64,000 nt of DNA from Burkholderia pyrrocinia (GTDB lineage Bacteria > Pseudomonadota > Gammaproteobacteria > Burkholderiales > Burkholderiaceae), in the NCBI RefSeq assembly GCF_003330765.1, contig NZ_CP024902.1:2666001-2730000 (forward strand). Direction: 5' to 3'. The notes beneath the pieces were generated by a model. The model worked only from the letters and a program-made list of their open reading frames with translations. It did not search any database and was not told where the DNA came from. Positions 1 to 9,742 of the stretch are shown one piece after another; positions within the stretch are counted from its first letter, which is position 1, and each line of letters starts with the position of its first letter. A program made the position numbers and the translations under genes.

Positions 1-1
1 G

Positions 2-880
2 CACCTTCTCGCGCCGGTCGTCACCGACATGAAGCTCGCGGCGAACGCGCTGAACTGGTGCGTCGGAGAAATGGAGAAGCGCTACCGGCTGATGTCGGCC
101 GTCGGCGTGCGCAACCTCGCGGGCTTCAACCAGAAGATCCGCGATGCGGAAGCGAAGGAAAAGAAGATCGGCAACCCGTTCTCGCTGACGCCCGAGGATC
201 CCGAGCCGCTGTCGAAGCTGCCGCTGATCGTCGTCGTGATCGACGAGCTGGCCGACCTGATGATGGTCGCCGGCAAGAAGATCGAAGAGCTGATCGCGCG
301 CCTCGCGCAGAAAGCGCGCGCAGCCGGCATCCACCTGATCCTCGCGACGCAGCGTCCGTCCGTCGACGTGATCACGGGTCTCATCAAGGCGAATATCCCG
401 ACGCGCGTCGCGTTCCAGGTGTCGTCGAAGATCGACTCGCGCACGATCCTCGACCAGATGGGCGCCGAATCGCTGCTCGGGATGGGCGACATGCTGTTCC
501 TGCCGCCGGGCACGGGTTATCCACAGCGCGTGCACGGCGCGTTCGTCGCCGACGAGGAAGTGCACCGGATCGTCGAGTACCTGAAGCAGTTCGGCGAGCC
601 GCAGTACGAGGAAGGGATCCTCGACGGCCCGGCCGCCGACGGCGCGACGCAGGACCTGTTCGGCGAAGCGCCGGACGCGGAAGCCGATCCGCTGTACGAC
701 GAAGCCGTTGCGTTCGTCGTGCGCACGCGGCGCGCGTCGATCTCGTCGGTGCAGCGGCAGTTGCGCATCGGCTACAACCGCGCCGCGCGCCTCGTCGAGC
801 AAATGGAGGCGGCCGGGCTCGTATCGGCGATGGGTATCAACGGCAGCCGCGAAGTGCTCGTGCCGGCCGCGGCCGACTGA
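2..880 (+). CDS. ftsK: DNA translocase FtsK, C-terminal part (gene enters from the left edge)
   Basis: Hexameric dsDNA pump that clears the division septum and activates XerCD at dif. The open frame already runs at base 2, so the 5' part (membrane domain, linker and Walker A) lies outside the window. Visible are the Walker B segment ([10 protein letters not shown], about codons 78-87), the motor sequence ending in LATQRPS, and a C-terminal winged-helix gamma domain ([12 protein letters not shown] onward) that reads KOPS sequences. The protein ends normally at TGA 878-880. A strong hairpin terminator follows, shared with the convergent lactonase gene. Family assignment is very secure. Many beta-proteobacteria carry two FtsK paralogues, and which one this is cannot be told from the fragment. 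Confidence 0.96.
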   Translation, partial: HLLAPVVTDMKLAANALNWCVGEMEKRYRLMSAVGVRNLAGFNQKIRDAEAKEKKIGNPFSLTPEDPEPLSKLPLIVVVIDELADLMMVAGKKIEELIARLAQKARAAGIHLILATQRPSVDVITGLIKANIPTRVAFQVSSKIDSRTILDQMGAESLLGMGDMLFLPPGTGYPQRVHGAFVADEEVHRIVEYLKQFGEPQYEEGILDGPAADGATQDLFGEAPDAEADPLYDEAVAFVVRTRRASISSVQRQLRIGYNRAARLVEQMEAAGLVSAMGINGSREVLVPAAAD

Positions 881-950
881 GCGCGGCGGCCGGTGGGCCG
901 CCACCAACCGATGCGGGCGCACCGGAAAACCGACCGCCCCGAAAAACCAA

Positions 951-981
951 GGGCGCTGCATCGGCAGCGCCCTGTTTCATT
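951..981. terminator. Bidirectional intrinsic terminator between ftsK and the lactonase gene
   Basis: A 9-bp GC-rich perfect stem (GGGCGCTGC / GCAGCGCCC) with an ATCG loop. It is followed by TGTTTCATTTTT on the plus strand and preceded by A-rich sequence that reads as T-rich on the minus strand. It lies 70 bases after the ftsK stop and touches the stop codon of the convergent gene, so it probably serves both. Confidence 0.85.
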
Positions 982-982
982 T

Positions 983-2227
983 TTACTGCATCGGCACCAG
1001 CTTGAAGTCGACCGGCTTGCCGACCGCGACCTTCTGCGGATTCGGGCCGAGCTGCCCCGTTTCGGCATCGCGGCGGAACACGTAGAACGTGTCGCTGTCC
1101 TGGTTGCCGACGATCAGCCACTTGCCGGTCGGATCGATCAGGAACTCGCGCGGCGTCTTGCCGAGACTCGACTGCCGGCCGACATGCTTCAGCCGGCCAT
1201 CGGCCTTGTTCACCGCGTAGATCACGATGTCGTTCGCGTCGCCGCGGTTGCTCACGTACAGGAAGCGGCCGTCCGGCGACAGGTGGATCGCGCCGCCGCC
1301 GACCTTGCCCTTGAAGCCCGGCGCCGTCATCGGCAAGGTTTCGACCGGCGTCAGCTTGCCGTCGCGGTAGCCGAACACCTCGACCGACGCGTTGAGCTCG
1401 CTCGTCACGTACGCGAACCGGCCGTCGGCGCCGAACACCATGTGACGCGGGCCCGAGCCGGCCTTTACCGGCGTGTAGCGCGTGTCGGTCGGGCTGATCA
1501 GCCCGCGGCTGCCGTCCACCGTATAGCGGTAGCCGTAGATCTTGTCCGCGCCGAGATCCTGCACGAACAGGTAATGGCCGTCCGGCGAAAACACCGTCGA
1601 GTGCACGTGCGCGCCGTCCTGGCGGCCCTTCACGGGCCCCGTGCCTTCGTGATGCACGGTCAGCACGGCCTGGCCGACCGCGCCGTCGTCGCGCAGCGGA
1701 AACACCGCGAAGCTGCCGCCCGGATCCGCCGCGACCGAATAGTTGGCCGTCACGAGCGTCTTGCCGTCCGGCGACAGCGCGAGATAGCAAGGATCGTTCC
1801 CTTCCGACGACACGCGGTCGATGAAGGTCAGCGCGCCCGTCTTCGCGTCGAAGCGGAATGCGCTGACGCCGCCGCGCTGCGTCGCCGGCCCGTTGTCGCC
1901 GGGTAGTTCGTTGACTGCGTAGACGGTGCGACCGTCGCGGCTCGGCAACAGGTACGACGGATTCACGGTCTTCGCCGACGACACGGGCGCGACGCTGCCG
2001 GTCCTGGTATCGAAGCGGTAAACATAGATCCCGTCGCTGCCGCCGCCCGTATAGGTGCCGACGAGCAGGTTGTAGACGCCGTCGGCCGGTGCGGGCGATT
2101 GCTGCGCAAATGCGTGGGTCGCGGACAGGGAAAGCACGATCGCGAAACCTTTCATCCAGTGAGCGAGCCTAAGCGGGAACCCTCGTGTCGAAGCGCGTGC
2201 GTCACGCTCGCGTAAACGGCTGGGCAT
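983..2227 (-). CDS. Secreted seven-bladed beta-propeller lactonase-family protein (6-phosphogluconolactonase-like)
   Basis: Belongs to the lactonase/YbhE beta-propeller family (PF10282). The 414-residue length and repeated blade motifs (SPDG.., TVFSPDGHYLFV, HLSPDGRFLYVSN) fit a seven-bladed propeller. ATG 2227 is chosen because AAGGAGGA lies six bases upstream. The first 43 residues then form a basic n-region, a hydrophobic core (FAIVLSLSATHAFA) and a signal-peptidase-like Ala-x-Ala site, so the protein is probably periplasmic. Export argues against a role as the cytosolic pentose-phosphate enzyme Pgl, and the true substrate is unknown. It is transcribed convergently with ftsK and divergently from the GH15 gene, with about 160 bp of shared upstream DNA. 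Confidence 0.85.
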   Translation of the reverse strand: MPSRLRERDARASTRGFPLRLAHWMKGFAIVLSLSATHAFAQQSPAPADGVYNLLVGTYTGGGSDGIYVYRFDTRTGSVAPVSSAKTVNPSYLLPSRDGRTVYAVNELPGDNGPATQRGGVSAFRFDAKTGALTFIDRVSSEGNDPCYLALSPDGKTLVTANYSVAADPGGSFAVFPLRDDGAVGQAVLTVHHEGTGPVKGRQDGAHVHSTVFSPDGHYLFVQDLGADKIYGYRYTVDGSRGLISPTDTRYTPVKAGSGPRHMVFGADGRFAYVTSELNASVEVFGYRDGKLTPVETLPMTAPGFKGKVGGGAIHLSPDGRFLYVSNRGDANDIVIYAVNKADGRLKHVGRQSSLGKTPREFLIDPTGKWLIVGNQDSDTFYVFRRDAETGQLGPNPQKVAVGKPVDFKLVPMQ

Positions 2228-2391
2228 TGAATCCTCCTTGCATCGAGTCGCTTCAAGTGTTGAGATAGGACGAAACGCCGGCCGTTCATGCGCTCCTCCG
2301 CCCGGCCGAGTATACGGGGCGGGGCGCCGGCACGTGAAGCCCGGCGGCGGCCGCCCGCATTGTGAACGCGATACCCAAGGAACGCCTGCCC

Positions 2392-4221
2392 ATGCCTGCC
2401 CTGATCGAAGACTACGCCCTCGTCGGCGACGGCCATACCGCCGCGCTGATCGCAAAAGACGGCTCCGTCGACTGGCTGTGCTGGCCCCGCTTCGATTCGG
2501 GCGCCTGTTTCGCGGCGCTCATCGGCACGCCCGAGCACGGCCGCTGGCTGCTCGCTCCGGCCGCCGACGCCGCGATCACGCACACGACACGCCGCTATCG
2601 CGGCGACACGCTGATTCTCGAAACCGATTACGAAAGCGCCGACGGCGCCGTCACCGTGATCGACTTCATGCCGCCCGGCAACGGCTGGTCCGAACTCGTG
2701 CGGATCGTCGTCGGCCGCCACGGCACGATGAAGATGCGCATGGAGCTCGTGTTGCGCTTCGACTACGGTTTCTCGATCCCGTGGGTTACGCAGCTGACCC
2801 GCGAGGATGGCATGAAGGCGATCGCCGGCCCCGACACCGTCGTGCTGCGCACGCCGGTGCCGCTCACCGGCAAGAACCTCCATACGCTCGCGGAATTCAC
2901 GGTGAGCGCCGACGAGCGCGTGCCGTTCTCGCTCAGCTACGCGGCGTCGCACATGCGGCTGCCGCCCGCGCGCGATTCCCTATCGATGCTCGCGCGCACC
3001 GAGAATTACTGGCTCGAATGGTCGGGCCGCTGCCAGGTGCAGGGCCGCTACGCGGCCGCCGTGCGCCGTTCGCTGATCACGCTGAAGGCGCTCGCGTACG
3101 AGCCGACCGGCGGCATCGTCGCGGCACCGACCACGTCACTGCCCGAGAAAATCGGCGGCAACCGCAACTGGGACTACCGCTACTGCTGGCTGCGCGACGC
3201 GACGATCACGCTGCTCGCGCTGATGCGCGGCGGTTACTACGACGAGGCGCGCGCGTGGCGCACGTGGCTCGGCCGCGTGATGGCCGGTTCGCCCGAGCAG
3301 ATCCAGATCATGTACGGGATCGCCGGCGAGCGCCGGCTGCCGGAAATGGAGCTCGACTGGCTGCCCGGCTATCAGGACTCTAAGCCGGTACGCGTCGGCA
3401 ACGGCGCCGCGAACCAGCTTCAGCTCGACGTGTTCGGCGAGGTGATGGCCGCGCTGCACCTCGCGCGCGTGGGCGGCCTGCAGGCCGACGACACGGTCTG
3501 GTCCGTGCAGTGTGCGCTGCTCGACCATCTCGAAAAGATCTGGCAGGAGTCCGACGAGGGGATCTGGGAAACCCGCGGCGGCCGCCGCCATTTCACGTTC
3601 TCGAAGGTGATGGCGTGGGTCGCGTTCGACCGCGCGATCAAGTCGGCGGAGATGTTCCGGCTGCCCGGCTCGCTCGACCGCTGGCGCGCGCTGCGCGAGC
3701 AGATCCATGCAGACGTCTGCGACAACGCATGGCACAAAGGCAAGCAGGCGTTCGCGCAGAGCTACGGCAGCGACGAACTCGACGCGAGCGTGCTGCTGAT
3801 GCCGTTGCTCGGCTTCCTGCCGCCGGAAGACCCGCGCATCGTCGGCACGGTGGAAGCGATCGAGCGGGAATTGCTGCACGACGGCCTCGTGATGCGCTAC
3901 CGCACGACCGAGTACGACGACGGCCTGCCGCCCGGCGAAGGCACGTTTCTCGCATGCAGCTTCTGGCTGGTCGACAACTACGCGCTGCTCGGCCGGATCG
4001 ACGACGCGCACCGGCTGTTCAGCCGGCTGCTCTCGCTATCGAACGACCTCGGGCTGCTCGCGGAGGAGTACGATCCGGTCGAGGGGCGGCTCGTCGGCAA
4101 CTTCCCGCAGGCGTTCTCGCACGTGGCGCTGGTGCACACGGCGATGAACCTGATGCACCACGAAGAGGCAATGGCACGCGCGGCCGGCCAGCCCTCACCT
4201 GCCGTGGCGACGGGGCGCTGA
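2392..4221 (+). CDS. Glycoside hydrolase family 15 protein (glucoamylase/trehalase-like)
   Basis: A 609-residue GH15 enzyme: an N-terminal beta-sandwich (about residues 1-210) followed by an (alpha/alpha)6 barrel. The catalytic region carries the family motif NWDYRYCWLRDA (about residue 255), and a second acidic cluster LAEEYDPVEGRLVGN lies near residue 555, as in bacterial glucoamylases and actinobacterial trehalases. No signal peptide is present, so it is cytosolic and likely cleaves alpha-glucosides such as trehalose or maltodextrin; the substrate is inferred. ATG 2392 is preferred because AAGGAA lies nine bases upstream; a GTG at 2362 is an alternative in the same frame. It stands alone, divergent from the lactonase gene. 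Confidence 0.88.
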   Translation: MPALIEDYALVGDGHTAALIAKDGSVDWLCWPRFDSGACFAALIGTPEHGRWLLAPAADAAITHTTRRYRGDTLILETDYESADGAVTVIDFMPPGNGWSELVRIVVGRHGTMKMRMELVLRFDYGFSIPWVTQLTREDGMKAIAGPDTVVLRTPVPLTGKNLHTLAEFTVSADERVPFSLSYAASHMRLPPARDSLSMLARTENYWLEWSGRCQVQGRYAAAVRRSLITLKALAYEPTGGIVAAPTTSLPEKIGGNRNWDYRYCWLRDATITLLALMRGGYYDEARAWRTWLGRVMAGSPEQIQIMYGIAGERRLPEMELDWLPGYQDSKPVRVGNGAANQLQLDVFGEVMAALHLARVGGLQADDTVWSVQCALLDHLEKIWQESDEGIWETRGGRRHFTFSKVMAWVAFDRAIKSAEMFRLPGSLDRWRALREQIHADVCDNAWHKGKQAFAQSYGSDELDASVLLMPLLGFLPPEDPRIVGTVEAIERELLHDGLVMRYRTTEYDDGLPPGEGTFLACSFWLVDNYALLGRIDDAHRLFSRLLSLSNDLGLLAEEYDPVEGRLVGNFPQAFSHVALVHTAMNLMHHEEAMARAAGQPSPAVATGR

Positions 4222-4258
4222 GCGGCGCGCGGGCGGCTTGTTCAGAGAACGTCAAATC

Positions 4259-4352
4259 GCAACATTTTGATGAAAAACGGGGGAAATGTTGCATTGCACC
4301 AACCATCGTTGTCCGATATGATCGACGAGATTGTCCGGCCGCATTGCAACAT
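4259..4352. promoter_or_regulatory. Repeated GCAACAT elements upstream of phaZ (candidate operator)
   Basis: A 9-bp perfect inverted repeat, GCAACATTT (4259-4267) and AAATGTTGC (4284-4292), with 16 bases between arms, followed by a third GCAACAT copy at 4346-4352. It lies 80-170 bp before the phaZ start. TGCA/TTGC-rich sites of this sort resemble those described for the PHA-responsive repressor PhaR, so a PHA-status operator is plausible. The protein that binds is inferred, not shown. Confidence 0.4.
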
Positions 4353-4432
4353 GGCCGGCCGCTGACCCACACGGCACGCCGCGACGCTCCACGCCGCCCT
4401 TGCGCACCGTCCCCCACGCGGGAGTAGTCTGC

Positions 4433-5905
4433 ATGCTTTACCAACTGCATGAATTCCAGCGGGCCATGCTGAGCCCGCTTACGGCCTGGGCCCAGGCCGC
4501 CTCCAAGTCGTTCGCCAATCCGTCCAGCCCGTTCTCGCTGATGCCGGGCGCGCCGCGCATGGCGGCCGCCTACGAGCTGATGTACCGGCTCGGCAAGGAT
4601 TACGAGAAGCCCGAATTCAACCTTCACCAGATCGTCAAGGACGGCCACAACATTCCGATCGTCGAGCAGACGATCGTCGAGAAGCCGTTCTGCCGGCTGC
4701 TGCGTTTCAAGCGCTATTCGGACGACGCCGACGCCGTCACGCAACTGAAGGACGAGCCGGTCGTGCTGGTCTGCGCGCCGCTGTCGGGCCACCACTCGAC
4801 GCTGCTGCGCGACACGGTGCGCACGCTGCTGCAGGATCACAAGGTCTACATCACCGACTGGATCGACGCGCGGATGGTGCCGGTCGAGACCGGCCCATTC
4901 CACCTGCACGACTACATCGCGTATATCCAGGAGTTCATCCGTCACATCGGCGCGCGCAACCTGCACGTGATCTCGGTGTGCCAGCCAACGGTGCCGGTGC
5001 TCGCGGCGATCTCGCTGATGGCGAGCCGTGGCGAGGATACGCCGCTCACGATGACGATGATGGGCGGCCCGATCGACGCGCGCCGCAGCCCGACGTCGGT
5101 GAATTCGCTCGCGACGCAGCACTCCACCGCGTGGTTCGAGAACAACGTGATCCACACGGTGCCCGCGAACTATCCGGGTGAAGGCCGTCAGGTATATCCG
5201 GGCTTCCTGCAGCACACGGGCTTCGTCGCGATGAACCCGGAACGGCACGCGCAATCGCACTGGGATTTCTACCAGAGCCTGCTGCGCGGCGACGAGGAAG
5301 ACGCCGAGGCGCACCGCAATTTCTACGACGAATACAACGCGGTGCTCGACATGGCTGCGGAGTATTACCTCGAAACGATCCGCGTCGTGTTCCAGGAATT
5401 CCGGCTGGCCGAAGGCACGTGGGATGTCGGAGGCGAGCGCGTGCGTCCGCAGGACATCCACCACACCGCGCTGATGACGATCGAGGGCGAACTCGACGAC
5501 ATCTCGGGCAGCGGCCAGACGCACGTCGCGCACGAGCTGTGCACGGGCATCCCGCAAGACCAGCGCCGCAGCCTGACCGCCGAGAAGTGCGGTCACTACG
5601 GGATCTTCTCGGGCCGCCGCTGGCGCACGATCATCTACCCGCAACTGCGCGACTTCATCCGCGAGCATGCGCCGGAGCCGAAGCACGGCGCGACGAAGGA
5701 TCTCCCGGATGCGCCGGCGGCCACGACGCTCGTCGCCGTGCCGGCCAACAACGCGCAGGTCGAAACGGCGCGGGCCACCGCGGCGAAGCGCCCGCGCGCG
5801 AAGGCACCGGCCACGGCCGCCGCCCCCGCCAAGGCCGCACCGGCCGCGAAGCGCGCAGGCAGCAGCGCGCGCGCAAAGACCGTTCGCGCGCGCAAAGCCG
5901 CCTGA
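4433..5905 (+). CDS. phaZ: Intracellular polyhydroxyalkanoate depolymerase PhaZ with a basic Lys/Ala-rich tail
   Basis: Mobilises stored polyhydroxybutyrate granules. The body (about residues 1-415) matches the Ralstonia-type intracellular depolymerases, with the nucleophilic cysteine in SVCQPTVPV in place of the lipase-box serine and a C-terminal catalytic histidine in KCGHYGIFSGRRW. ATG 4433 follows GGGAG with good spacing. The unusual part is the last 50-70 residues: after GATKDLPDAP the chain becomes almost only Ala, Lys, Pro and Arg (repeated AAKRPRAKAP-like units). This resembles the histone-H1-like tail of PhaF phasins and eukaryotic H1; Ralstonia PhaZ1 (about 419 aa) lacks it. The tail may bind granule surface or DNA (inference). 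A terminator follows directly. Confidence 0.9.
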   Translation: MLYQLHEFQRAMLSPLTAWAQAASKSFANPSSPFSLMPGAPRMAAAYELMYRLGKDYEKPEFNLHQIVKDGHNIPIVEQTIVEKPFCRLLRFKRYSDDADAVTQLKDEPVVLVCAPLSGHHSTLLRDTVRTLLQDHKVYITDWIDARMVPVETGPFHLHDYIAYIQEFIRHIGARNLHVISVCQPTVPVLAAISLMASRGEDTPLTMTMMGGPIDARRSPTSVNSLATQHSTAWFENNVIHTVPANYPGEGRQVYPGFLQHTGFVAMNPERHAQSHWDFYQSLLRGDEEDAEAHRNFYDEYNAVLDMAAEYYLETIRVVFQEFRLAEGTWDVGGERVRPQDIHHTALMTIEGELDDISGSGQTHVAHELCTGIPQDQRRSLTAEKCGHYGIFSGRRWRTIIYPQLRDFIREHAPEPKHGATKDLPDAPAATTLVAVPANNAQVETARATAAKRPRAKAPATAAAPAKAAPAAKRAGSSARAKTVRARKAA

Positions 5906-5927
5906 CGCACCGCGTTCCGACGAAAAA

Positions 5928-5960
5928 ACGCCGCCGTTGCCTGCGCACGGCGGCGTTTTT
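5928..5960. terminator. Intrinsic terminator between convergent phaZ and tetR
   Basis: Stem ACGCCGCCGT / ACGGCGGCGT (10 bp) with a nine-base loop, A-run on the left and T-run on the right. This is the hallmark of a bidirectional terminator between converging genes. Confidence 0.88.
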
Positions 5961-5986
5961 GCATCCGGCGGCCGCTTGTCGGCGCC

Positions 5987-6619
5987 TCAGCGCCGCAGCA
6001 GATACGCGAGCAGTACCTCGGTGTTCATCCGGACCATCTCCGCGCGCTCGTCGGTGTCGGTGAAGTCGCGACCGAGCGTCGCGGCCAGCGTGAAGCGGTT
6101 CGACACGATGTAGTAGCCGAGCCCCGACAGCGTCACGTAGAAGCGCAGCGGATCGACATCGCCGCGGAACAGCCCGGCCTTCTGGCCGCGCATCAGCACG
6201 TTGCCGAGCTTCGCGACGATCGGCGACATCATCTCGCGGATCCGCGTCGACTTGTGCAGGTAGCGCGCTTCGTGCAGGTTCTCGTTGTTGATGAGCCTGA
6301 GCAGCTCCGGATGGTCGCGGTAGTAGTCCCAAACGAAATGCGCGAGCCGCGTGACGGCTTCGACCGGCGCGACGCCGTCGAGATCGAGCACGCGCTCGGC
6401 CTCGGTCAGCGCGGAGAACGCGTGTTCGAGCACGGCCGTAAACAGCTGCTCCTTGCTGCCGAAGTAGTAATAGAGCATGCGCTCGTTGGTTTCGGCCCGG
6501 CGCGCGATCTGGTCGACGCGCGCACCGAACAGCCCTCCACTCGCGAACTCTTCGGCTGCCGCCATCAGGATGCGGCGGCGCGTACCTTCAGGATCTCTTT
6601 TGATTTTTGGCTGATTCAT
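5987..6619 (-). CDS. TetR/AcrR-family transcriptional regulator
   Basis: A 210-residue repressor-type protein. Residues about 14-60 form the TetR N-terminal three-helix domain ([13 protein letters not shown] ... [17 protein letters not shown]), including the YYYFGSKE signature at the end of the recognition helix. The C-terminal ligand domain is all-helical, and its [19 protein letters not shown] segment is of the kind found in TetR_C_17-type regulators. The target is unknown. It diverges from rsxB across 250 bp, so either autoregulation or control of an unlinked gene is possible. No operator could be identified confidently. Confidence 0.9.
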   Translation of the reverse strand: MNQPKIKRDPEGTRRRILMAAAEEFASGGLFGARVDQIARRAETNERMLYYYFGSKEQLFTAVLEHAFSALTEAERVLDLDGVAPVEAVTRLAHFVWDYYRDHPELLRLINNENLHEARYLHKSTRIREMMSPIVAKLGNVLMRGQKAGLFRGDVDPLRFYVTLSGLGYYIVSNRFTLAATLGRDFTDTDERAEMVRMNTEVLLAYLLRR

Positions 6620-6871
6620 GGTGGCGTTTTGCTATGTGAGCCGCGTGATCCGGACCGGCACCCCCACCGCCTCGGCGCCGGCCGCCCTGGAACGGGCGCA
6701 CCGCGTGCGGCCGCCCTCCTGCTGAGCCCCTGCAAAAAAGCGGTTCGATTATGCGCACAGACGGCGTCCAGCGCAATGCGGGAAATCGGCGATAATCGAG
6801 CTTTGGCAAACCTTTCCGGCCGCGCCCGCCGCGGCCGAGAGCCATTCAGCGCCGCTGCGCCCGTTGTCACC

Positions 6872-7798
6872 GTGACCGACTCCAAAACACTCGCAGATCG
6901 CATCGAAGATCTGCTTCCCCAGACGCAATGCACGAAGTGCGGCTATAACGGCTGCCGTCCGTACGCCGAGGCAATCGCCGCCGGCGACGCGAACTACAAC
7001 CAGTGCCCGCCCGGCGGCGCCGAAGGCATCGCGCGCCTTTCGAGCCTGCTCGGCAAGCCGGTGATTCCGCTGAACCCCGTCAACGGCAGCGAGCATCCGC
7101 GCGCCGTCGCATTCATCGACGAAAACCTTTGCATCGGCTGCACGCTGTGCATGCAGGCGTGCCCGGTCGACGCGATCGTCGGCGCACCGAAGCAGATGCA
7201 CACGATCGTCGAGTCGCTGTGCACGGGCTGCGACCTGTGCGTGCCGCCTTGCCCCGTCGACTGCATCGCGATGGTGCCCGTGACCGGCGATCGCACGGGC
7301 TGGGACGCGTGGTCGCAGGAACAGGCGGATGCCGCACGCGAACGCCATGACCTCCGGCTCGCCCGTCAGCGCCGCGAACGCGAGGCCGCCGAAGCTCGCG
7401 CGGCCGCACGCCGCGCAGCCAGTGCCGCGAAGCCGGCCGCAGGACAACCCGCGACACCACCTGGTCCGCAGCCCGGCGCGCCGGCCGCCGCACCGGCCGC
7501 CGACGACGCCGACGCGAAGAAACGCGCGATCATCGCCGCCGCGCTCGAACGTGCGCGCAAGAAGAAGGAAGAACTGGCCGGGCTGGATGCCGGGCCGAAG
7601 AACACCGAAGGCGTGAGCGCGGCCGTCCAGGCGCAGATCGACGCGGCCGAGGCTCGCCGCAAGCGGCTCGCCGAACAGCAGGCGCAGCGTGACGCCGAAG
7701 CCGCAGCGCCGGGCAGCAACGACGGCGACACTGGCAACGACGACAGCAACGACGACAAAGGCGGCCCGTCCGCGCCGCCCGACCAGAACGCTCCATGA
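6872..7798 (+). CDS. rsxB: RnfB/RsxB-family ferredoxin-like electron-transport protein
   Basis: An iron-sulfur protein of the RnfB family. The N-terminal domain carries the four-cysteine Fe-S motif ([15 protein letters not shown] ... QCPPGG). Two ferredoxin-type 4Fe-4S motifs follow, [14 protein letters not shown] and [14 protein letters not shown] (about residues 80-130). The remaining 170 residues are charged, Ala/Arg/Glu-rich and low-complexity. The N-terminal membrane anchor typical of true RnfB is absent and no rnfACDGE genes are near, so this is the orphan form known from beta-proteobacteria. GTG 6872 is chosen because the family begins just before the first cysteine motif. Its TGA overlaps the nth ATG (ATGA), so the two are translationally coupled. 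A role in supplying electrons or Fe-S clusters, perhaps for Nth, is inference. Confidence 0.88.
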   Translation: MTDSKTLADRIEDLLPQTQCTKCGYNGCRPYAEAIAAGDANYNQCPPGGAEGIARLSSLLGKPVIPLNPVNGSEHPRAVAFIDENLCIGCTLCMQACPVDAIVGAPKQMHTIVESLCTGCDLCVPPCPVDCIAMVPVTGDRTGWDAWSQEQADAARERHDLRLARQRREREAAEARAAARRAASAAKPAAGQPATPPGPQPGAPAAAPAADDADAKKRAIIAAALERARKKKEELAGLDAGPKNTEGVSAAVQAQIDAAEARRKRLAEQQAQRDAEAAAPGSNDGDTGNDDSNDDKGGPSAPPDQNAP

Positions 7799-8439
7799 AC
7801 GCCAGCAAACGACACGCGATCTACGAAACACTGCAGAGCCTCAATCCGCATCCGACCACCGAGCTCGAATACACGACGCCGTTCGAGCTGCTGATCGCCG
7901 TGATGCTGTCCGCGCAGGCGACCGACGTGTCGGTCAACAAGGCAATGCGGAAAATGTTTCCGGTTGCAAACACCCCGCGACAAATCGTCGCACTCGGTGA
8001 GGAAGGCGTCGCCGAGTACATCAAGACGATCGGTCTCTACCGGACCAAGGCGAAGAACGTGATCGCGGCGTGCCGGATCCTGCTCGATCGCTACGACGGC
8101 GAGGTGCCGGCCGATCGCGAAGCGCTCGAAAGCCTGCCGGGCGTCGGCCGCAAGACCGCGAACGTCGTGCTGAACACCGCGTTCGGCGAGCCGACGATCG
8201 CGGTCGACACGCATATCTTCCGTGTCGCGAATCGCACGGGGCTCGCACCGGGCAAGGACGTGCGGGCCGTCGAGGCCGCACTCGAGAAGTTCACGCCGAA
8301 GGAATTCCTGCAGGACGCGCATCACTGGCTGATCCTGCACGGGCGCTATGTGTGCAAGGCCCGCAAGCCCGAATGCTGGCACTGCGCGATCGAGCCGCTG
8401 TGCGAATTCAGGCCCAAGACGCCGCCGCCCAACGAGTAA
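7795..8439 (+). CDS. nth: Endonuclease III (DNA glycosylase/AP lyase)
   Basis: Base-excision repair enzyme removing oxidised pyrimidines. At 214 residues it has full family length. Seen are the helix-hairpin-helix [13 protein letters not shown] containing the catalytic Lys, the downstream [11 protein letters not shown] with the catalytic Asp, and the C-terminal 4Fe-4S loop with cysteines spaced C-X6-C-X2-C-X5-C. It overlaps rsxB by four bases, and the rsxB-nth order is a conserved beta-proteobacterial arrangement. The next gene converges from the right. Confidence 0.97.
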   Translation: MNASKRHAIYETLQSLNPHPTTELEYTTPFELLIAVMLSAQATDVSVNKAMRKMFPVANTPRQIVALGEEGVAEYIKTIGLYRTKAKNVIAACRILLDRYDGEVPADREALESLPGVGRKTANVVLNTAFGEPTIAVDTHIFRVANRTGLAPGKDVRAVEAALEKFTPKEFLQDAHHWLILHGRYVCKARKPECWHCAIEPLCEFRPKTPPPNE

Positions 8440-8534
8440 GCGTCAGGCACGACACCGTGCCGGCCGATCGAATCGGCCCGGCGCAGCCCGCTCCGCAAGC
8501 CCTGTCGTGGCGCACGCGGCTTTCCCCTCCCCGA

Positions 8535-9464
8535 CTACGCGTTGGACGTCGCGGTGGCATCGTCGGCCGCCGCACCGCCCGCGCGCACGAGCGCCAGCAC
8601 GGCCGCGAGGATCGCAACGCCGCCCGCCCATTGCAGCGGCGACAGCGCTTCACCGAACAGCAGCGCCGCGAGCGCGACCGTCACGACCGGTTCGAGCGTC
8701 GACAGCATCGACGTGCGCGCGGCCCCGAGCCGCTCGAGCCCGGCGAAGAACGCGAGCATCGCCGCGACCGTCGATACGAGCGCGATCGCGAGCATCGACG
8801 CCCAGCCGCCGGCCGTCGCGGGCCAGCGCGGCGGCGCACCGAACGCGGCCGTCCGGACGACCGCTATCGCCACCAGCGTCGCGGTTGCCGACAGGCAGAT
8901 GATCGCGGTGGTCGCGAGCGGATCGACGCCGCGCGTCGCCTTCGTGCCGCCGACGATGTACAGCGAATAGATCACCGCGGCGGCCAGCGCGAGCGCGATC
9001 CCGAGCGGCTCGCCGTGCCCGCCGCCGACCATCAGCGCCGAACCCGCGACGCACAGCACCAGCGCGACGGCCTTCGCACGCGTGAGGCGCTCGCCGAGCC
9101 ACCACGCGGCCAGCAGCGTGACGAAGGCCGGATACAGGTACAGCAGCAGCGCGACGAGGCTCGCCTGCGCGTGCTGCAGCGCGCTGAAATAACAGAATGA
9201 CTGCCCGACATAGCCGAGCGCGCCCATCGCCACGAGCGGCGCGAGCGCGCGCCCGCGCGGCCATGCGACGCGGCGGTGCCGCGCGATCGCGGCGAGCACC
9301 GCGCCGCCGATCGCAAAGCGCACGATCAGCAGCCCGAGCACGTCGACACCGGCCGCATACGCGTAGCGGCCGAAGATCGCCATCGCGCCGAACGCGGCGG
9401 CGGACAGCGCGACGTAGAGCGTGCCCTGCAGGGCGGCGGACGATGAGCGGACGGTAGCGGTCAT
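8535..9464 (-). CDS. DMT-superfamily EamA transporter
   Basis: A 309-residue inner-membrane protein with about ten hydrophobic segments arranged as two EamA repeats, each with the family's helix-rich pattern (repeat 2 starts near ALAAAVIYSLYIVGG). Typical proteins export amino acids or related metabolites, but the substrate cannot be read from sequence. The Ser/Ala/Thr-rich C-terminus is cytoplasmic. The gene stands alone and converges on nth. The 278 bp upstream, toward DUF1841, holds only a short tandem repeat (CCCGCGCTTAC twice near 9536) and no convincing promoter. Confidence 0.88.
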   Translation of the reverse strand: MTATVRSSSAALQGTLYVALSAAAFGAMAIFGRYAYAAGVDVLGLLIVRFAIGGAVLAAIARHRRVAWPRGRALAPLVAMGALGYVGQSFCYFSALQHAQASLVALLLYLYPAFVTLLAAWWLGERLTRAKAVALVLCVAGSALMVGGGHGEPLGIALALAAAVIYSLYIVGGTKATRGVDPLATTAIICLSATATLVAIAVVRTAAFGAPPRWPATAGGWASMLAIALVSTVAAMLAFFAGLERLGAARTSMLSTLEPVVTVALAALLFGEALSPLQWAGGVAILAAVLALVRAGGAAADDATATSNA

Positions 9465-9742
9465 GACGGAGCGGGTGGGAACGGCGCGGCAACGGGAATC
9501 GTGCGAGTGTAGCGGCGCGGCGGCTGCGGGCCTAGCCCGCGCTTACCCCGCGCTTACTCGTTTCGCAGCCCCGGCGCGGGGCGGTCGCAACCGACCACCC
9601 CCGCGCACCCACGCCGCCAGGCCGGCCCCTCCGCCATCGCAGTCGCACCAACCGCTCCAGGCCGCCGCCAGCACCGTCCGCCGAGCCGGCGTACAATGCG
9701 CGACGCGGCATGACGCCGCCCGAATCACGACGTTCCCCCATC

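Noticed and set aside
9530..9560. CCCGCGCTTAC tandem repeat as a regulatory element
   Set aside because: Only two copies in non-coding GC-rich DNA with no promoter nearby; nothing to support a role.
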